DNA of 7,978 nt, from NCBI GenBank assembly GCA_964563105.1, contig CAZLXM010000133.1, positions 1 through 7,978 of the forward strand. Reading direction: 5' to 3'. Positions 6,239 through 7,978 of this stretch are shown here, in pieces. A program made the translations under genes and the position numbers. The notes under the pieces are model-generated. The model did not search any database and was not told the origin of the DNA. It saw only the letters and a program-made list of their open reading frames with translations. This DNA comes from CAYVTV01 sp964563105. GTDB taxonomy: Bacteria; Bacteroidota; Bacteroidia; Bacteroidales; GCA-2748055. How positions within the stretch are numbered: position 1 is the stretch's first letter; each line of letters starts with the position of its first letter.

Positions 6239-6559
6239 TTATTTTTTTATTATCAGATTCAGGGTACAATTTCTTTTTTGTAATCGTCTTTTTGAATAGT
6301 CCGGCATTTTTTGTTGTATATCGGCCGGCACCAGGTGCCCTTCCTGTAAAGCTTGTGCAATTCTGACACTAAAATATCCTGGCCCCGGGCCTACTTCCAT
6401 AACCCTAAAGTATCTCTTTAATTCCAGTCTTTTAACTAATTGATCAGGAGAAAGAAAAATATTTCGTAAAGGTATCAGGAGTGTAAATGCCATTTGATAA
6501 GGGGAAACCCCTTTCGATATAAATTTTTTAGATTTTTTTTTAGCTGCCTTAATTTTCAT
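6239..6559 (-). pseudogene. Class I methyltransferase remnant with a missing middle
   Basis: The 106-residue reading frame begins with a Lys-rich stretch and an S-P-Y-Q-M-A-F-T-L-L-I-P-L-R-N segment typical of a group of UbiE-like methyltransferases. It then has the SAM-binding motif V53-M-E-V-G-P-G-P-G-Y-F and the D80-I-Q acidic-loop region. It stops at 106 where relatives have about 190-200 residues, so the rest of the Rossmann fold is absent. The last residues, R-N-C-T-L-N-L-I-I-K-K, resemble the usual C-terminus of such proteins. This suggests an in-frame internal deletion around residue 95 (near 6275) rather than an early stop. Prolines at 78 and 86, where Leu is usual, also point to relaxed selection. 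No remaining fold is visible in the 91 bases downstream. An active enzyme is unlikely. Family comparison is from memory. Confidence 0.65.
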
Positions 6560-6724
6560 TTTGTTGAGGATTTAATTTAGGACATTTAATAAGATTAAAA
6601 CCAGAAAATTACAATATGAAAAAGTAACTGTTTCAGAATATCAAAAATAAATAATATTAAGTTATGACACGGATGAATGAATTCATAAGCTTCTCATTGC
6701 TTTTATCCAAATTTAACTACTCTG

Positions 6725-6755
6725 TTTGTGTTTTTTATAAAGTTCATTAAATTTA
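6725..6755 (+). promoter_or_regulatory. Candidate Bacteroidota promoter for the 5'-nucleotidase
   Basis: TTTG (6725-6728) is followed after 19 bases by TAAATTTA (6748-6755), which matches the TAnnTTTG -7 box at seven of eight positions. Spacing is as expected for the phylum. Transcription would begin near 6762, about 67 bases before the ATG. It is the best two-part promoter match I noticed in the window. Confidence 0.45.
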
Positions 6756-6771
6756 GATATTGAAAATCTAA
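6753..6771. promoter_or_regulatory. Small dyad over the predicted nucleotidase start site
   Basis: TTAGAT (6753-6758) and ATCTAA (6766-6771) are inverted arms around a 7-base spacer and overlap the -7 box and predicted start. This could be an operator or a 5'-end hairpin; in A/T-rich DNA chance is a serious alternative. Confidence 0.2.
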
Positions 6772-6828
6772 TTTCTTAATCATATTGCTAAAAATGGTAT
6801 CCTGATAAATAGCTAAAAACAGAAAGAA

Positions 6829-7764
6829 ATGGTATATCCAATAGAGAAAAAATTTGTGATAGCAATAGCATCAAGTGCTCTGTTTGATTTGGCGGAATCA
6901 GATAAAGTCTATAGAGAAAAAGGAGTTGAAAAATATCGTAAATTTCAGGAAGAAAATCTTAATAAAACTTTAGAAAAAGGCGTTGCATTTCCTTTTATCC
7001 GCAGGTTTCTTAATTTAAATTCTTCATTCCCGGATCAGGAACCTGTTGAAGTTGTTCTTCTTTCAAGAAATAGCCCTGAAACCGGTATGCGGGTTTTTCG
7101 TTCGATCAAAGATTATGGGCTAAATATCAGCAGGGCTGCATTTTTCTCGGGAAAATCACCTTATGAATATTTACCGGCATTTAATGCTTCATTATTTCTG
7201 TCTGCAAATTCCGGTGATGTAAATAAAGCGATATCTGCCGGATTTCCTGCCGGCAGGGTAATTGAAACAAGAATCTCAGATGATGAGAGTGATAATGAAC
7301 TAAGAATTGCTTTTGATTTTGATGGTGTTATTGCTGATGATGCTGCTGAAATTATTTATAAATCAACTAAGGATCTAAATAAATTTCATGAATCCGAAAC
7401 ACAATTATCATTAGTCCCTCATAATCCCGGTCCCTTACAGGATTTATTTAAAAAGATCTCATTTTTCCAGAAGCTTGAAACTAAAAAAATCAAAGAAAAT
7501 GAGAGCTATACACGGATTTTAAAAATTTCTATTGTAACGGCCCGGAATGCTCCTTCCCATGAAAGGGTTATTAATACTTTAAAAAGTTGGGGAGTATCTG
7601 TTGATGAAGCATTTTTTTTAGGAGGTATTGAGAAAAAACGGATACTTGAAATTATGAAACCACATATGTATTTTGATGACCAGACAATTCATCTGGAACA
7701 TATTGATAAAATTCCTCTGGTCCATATTCCTTTTGGGATTGCAAATATTAATAAAAAGGGATGA
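6829..7764 (+). CDS. 5'-nucleotidase, cytosolic 5'-nucleotidase I family
   Basis: Cytoplasmic HAD-fold phosphatase expected to dephosphorylate nucleoside 5'-monophosphates (AMP-type substrates in the animal enzymes); the bacterial substrate is not certain. HAD motifs are visible in order: motif I D163-F-D165-G-V-I, with D163 the expected nucleophile and D165 the acid/base; motif II around I235-V-T237-A-R; motif III Lys at 269 or 270; motif IV Y281-F-D283-D284-Q. The N-terminal half holds family segments I11-A-I-A-S-S-A-L-F-D, V76-V-L-L-S-R-N-S-P-E-T-G and A119 to S125. The length of 311 fits the family. The ATG follows a purine-rich AGAAAGAA, and a candidate promoter lies about 75 bases upstream. 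It is transcribed divergently from the methyltransferase remnant and stands alone on its strand. All catalytic residues are present, so it should be active. Confidence 0.88.
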   Translation: MVYPIEKKFVIAIASSALFDLAESDKVYREKGVEKYRKFQEENLNKTLEKGVAFPFIRRFLNLNSSFPDQEPVEVVLLSRNSPETGMRVFRSIKDYGLNISRAAFFSGKSPYEYLPAFNASLFLSANSGDVNKAISAGFPAGRVIETRISDDESDNELRIAFDFDGVIADDAAEIIYKSTKDLNKFHESETQLSLVPHNPGPLQDLFKKISFFQKLETKKIKENESYTRILKISIVTARNAPSHERVINTLKSWGVSVDEAFFLGGIEKKRILEIMKPHMYFDDQTIHLEHIDKIPLVHIPFGIANINKKG

Positions 7765-7852
7765 AAAGTTATAGGCATTCTGCAATTGTGTATTACTAAT
7801 AATTGGATGATTGAACTTTCAACAGCATATAATTTAGTTATATAGATATTAA

Positions 7853-7871
7853 TCACGTTGTTCTGATAGAA
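7853..7871 (+). repeat. 19-base direct repeat, copy 1
   Basis: TCACGTTGTTCTGATAGAA matches copy 2 at 7951-7969 with two differences, and the starts are exactly 98 bases apart. Both lie after the nucleotidase gene, in 214 bases with no recognisable gene. Confidence 0.6.
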
Positions 7872-7950
7872 GCTCAAAAGGCGTTCAATTTTTTAGAACG
7901 GATATACATGAAAGTTTCATCAGAAAATAATTGAGTTATATTATTGTTGT

Positions 7951-7969
7951 TCACGTCGTTCTGATGGAA
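7951..7969 (+). repeat. 19-base direct repeat, copy 2
   Basis: TCACGTCGTTCTGATGGAA matches copy 1 with two differences. Part of this copy with the next base, GTTCTGATGGAAC, forms a short dyad (GTTC and GAAC). The window ends nine bases later, so I cannot tell whether more copies follow. Confidence 0.6.
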
Positions 7970-7978
7970 CCCCCAAAT

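Noticed and set aside
7689..7877. 62-residue minus-strand reading frame
   Set aside because: Half of it is antisense to the nucleotidase and the rest is A/T-rich spacer; no start signal or family features.

Overview
The window is AT-rich and most likely comes from a Bacteroidota genome, probably of the Bacteroidales type. The signs are signal peptides cut just before a Gln, a lipoprotein with acidic residues right after its lipobox Cys, PorT-like outer-membrane barrels, promoter-like TAnnTTTG boxes, and near absence of Shine-Dalgarno sequences. The one strong exception is mgtE. I see no rRNA, tRNA, CRISPR array, transposase or phage gene.

Layout. Positions 123-1463 (minus) encode the Mg2+ channel MgtE. 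Its 5' leader (about 1464-1578) is the most interesting part of the window. It holds a 16-codon leader ORF beginning M-D-E-G-P whose stop codon lies inside one arm of a set of mutually exclusive hairpins. The last alternative hairpin buries the strong mgtE ribosome binding site. Positions 1710-3108 (minus) hold a two-gene unit, a PorT-like beta-barrel followed one base later by a small lipoprotein. A 394-base divergent spacer (3109-3502) leads to homospermidine synthase (3503-4948, plus), an enzyme better known from Alphaproteobacteria. It converges on a minus-strand gene (5020-6147) for an exported protein with a DUF4892-like N-terminal domain, a tandemly repeated linker and a beta-rich, probably barrel, C-terminal part. 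Upstream on the same strand is a methyltransferase remnant (6239-6559) that appears to have lost its middle. On the plus strand, 6829-7764 encodes an HAD-fold 5'-nucleotidase of the cytosolic 5'-nucleotidase I family. The right edge holds two copies of a 19-base repeat 98 bases apart.

How the genes fit together. They do not form one pathway: this looks like ordinary chromosome with separate short transcription units (Mg2+ uptake, cell-envelope proteins, polyamine synthesis, nucleotide salvage). Mg2+ and polyamines both neutralise nucleic-acid charge, but nothing in the sequence shows that mgtE and the homospermidine synthase are linked. The best candidate for an undescribed system is the mgtE leader. 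Its logic matches translational attenuation controlled by a Mg2+-sensitive leader peptide. The base complementarity and the small ORF are seen directly; the mechanism is inferred.
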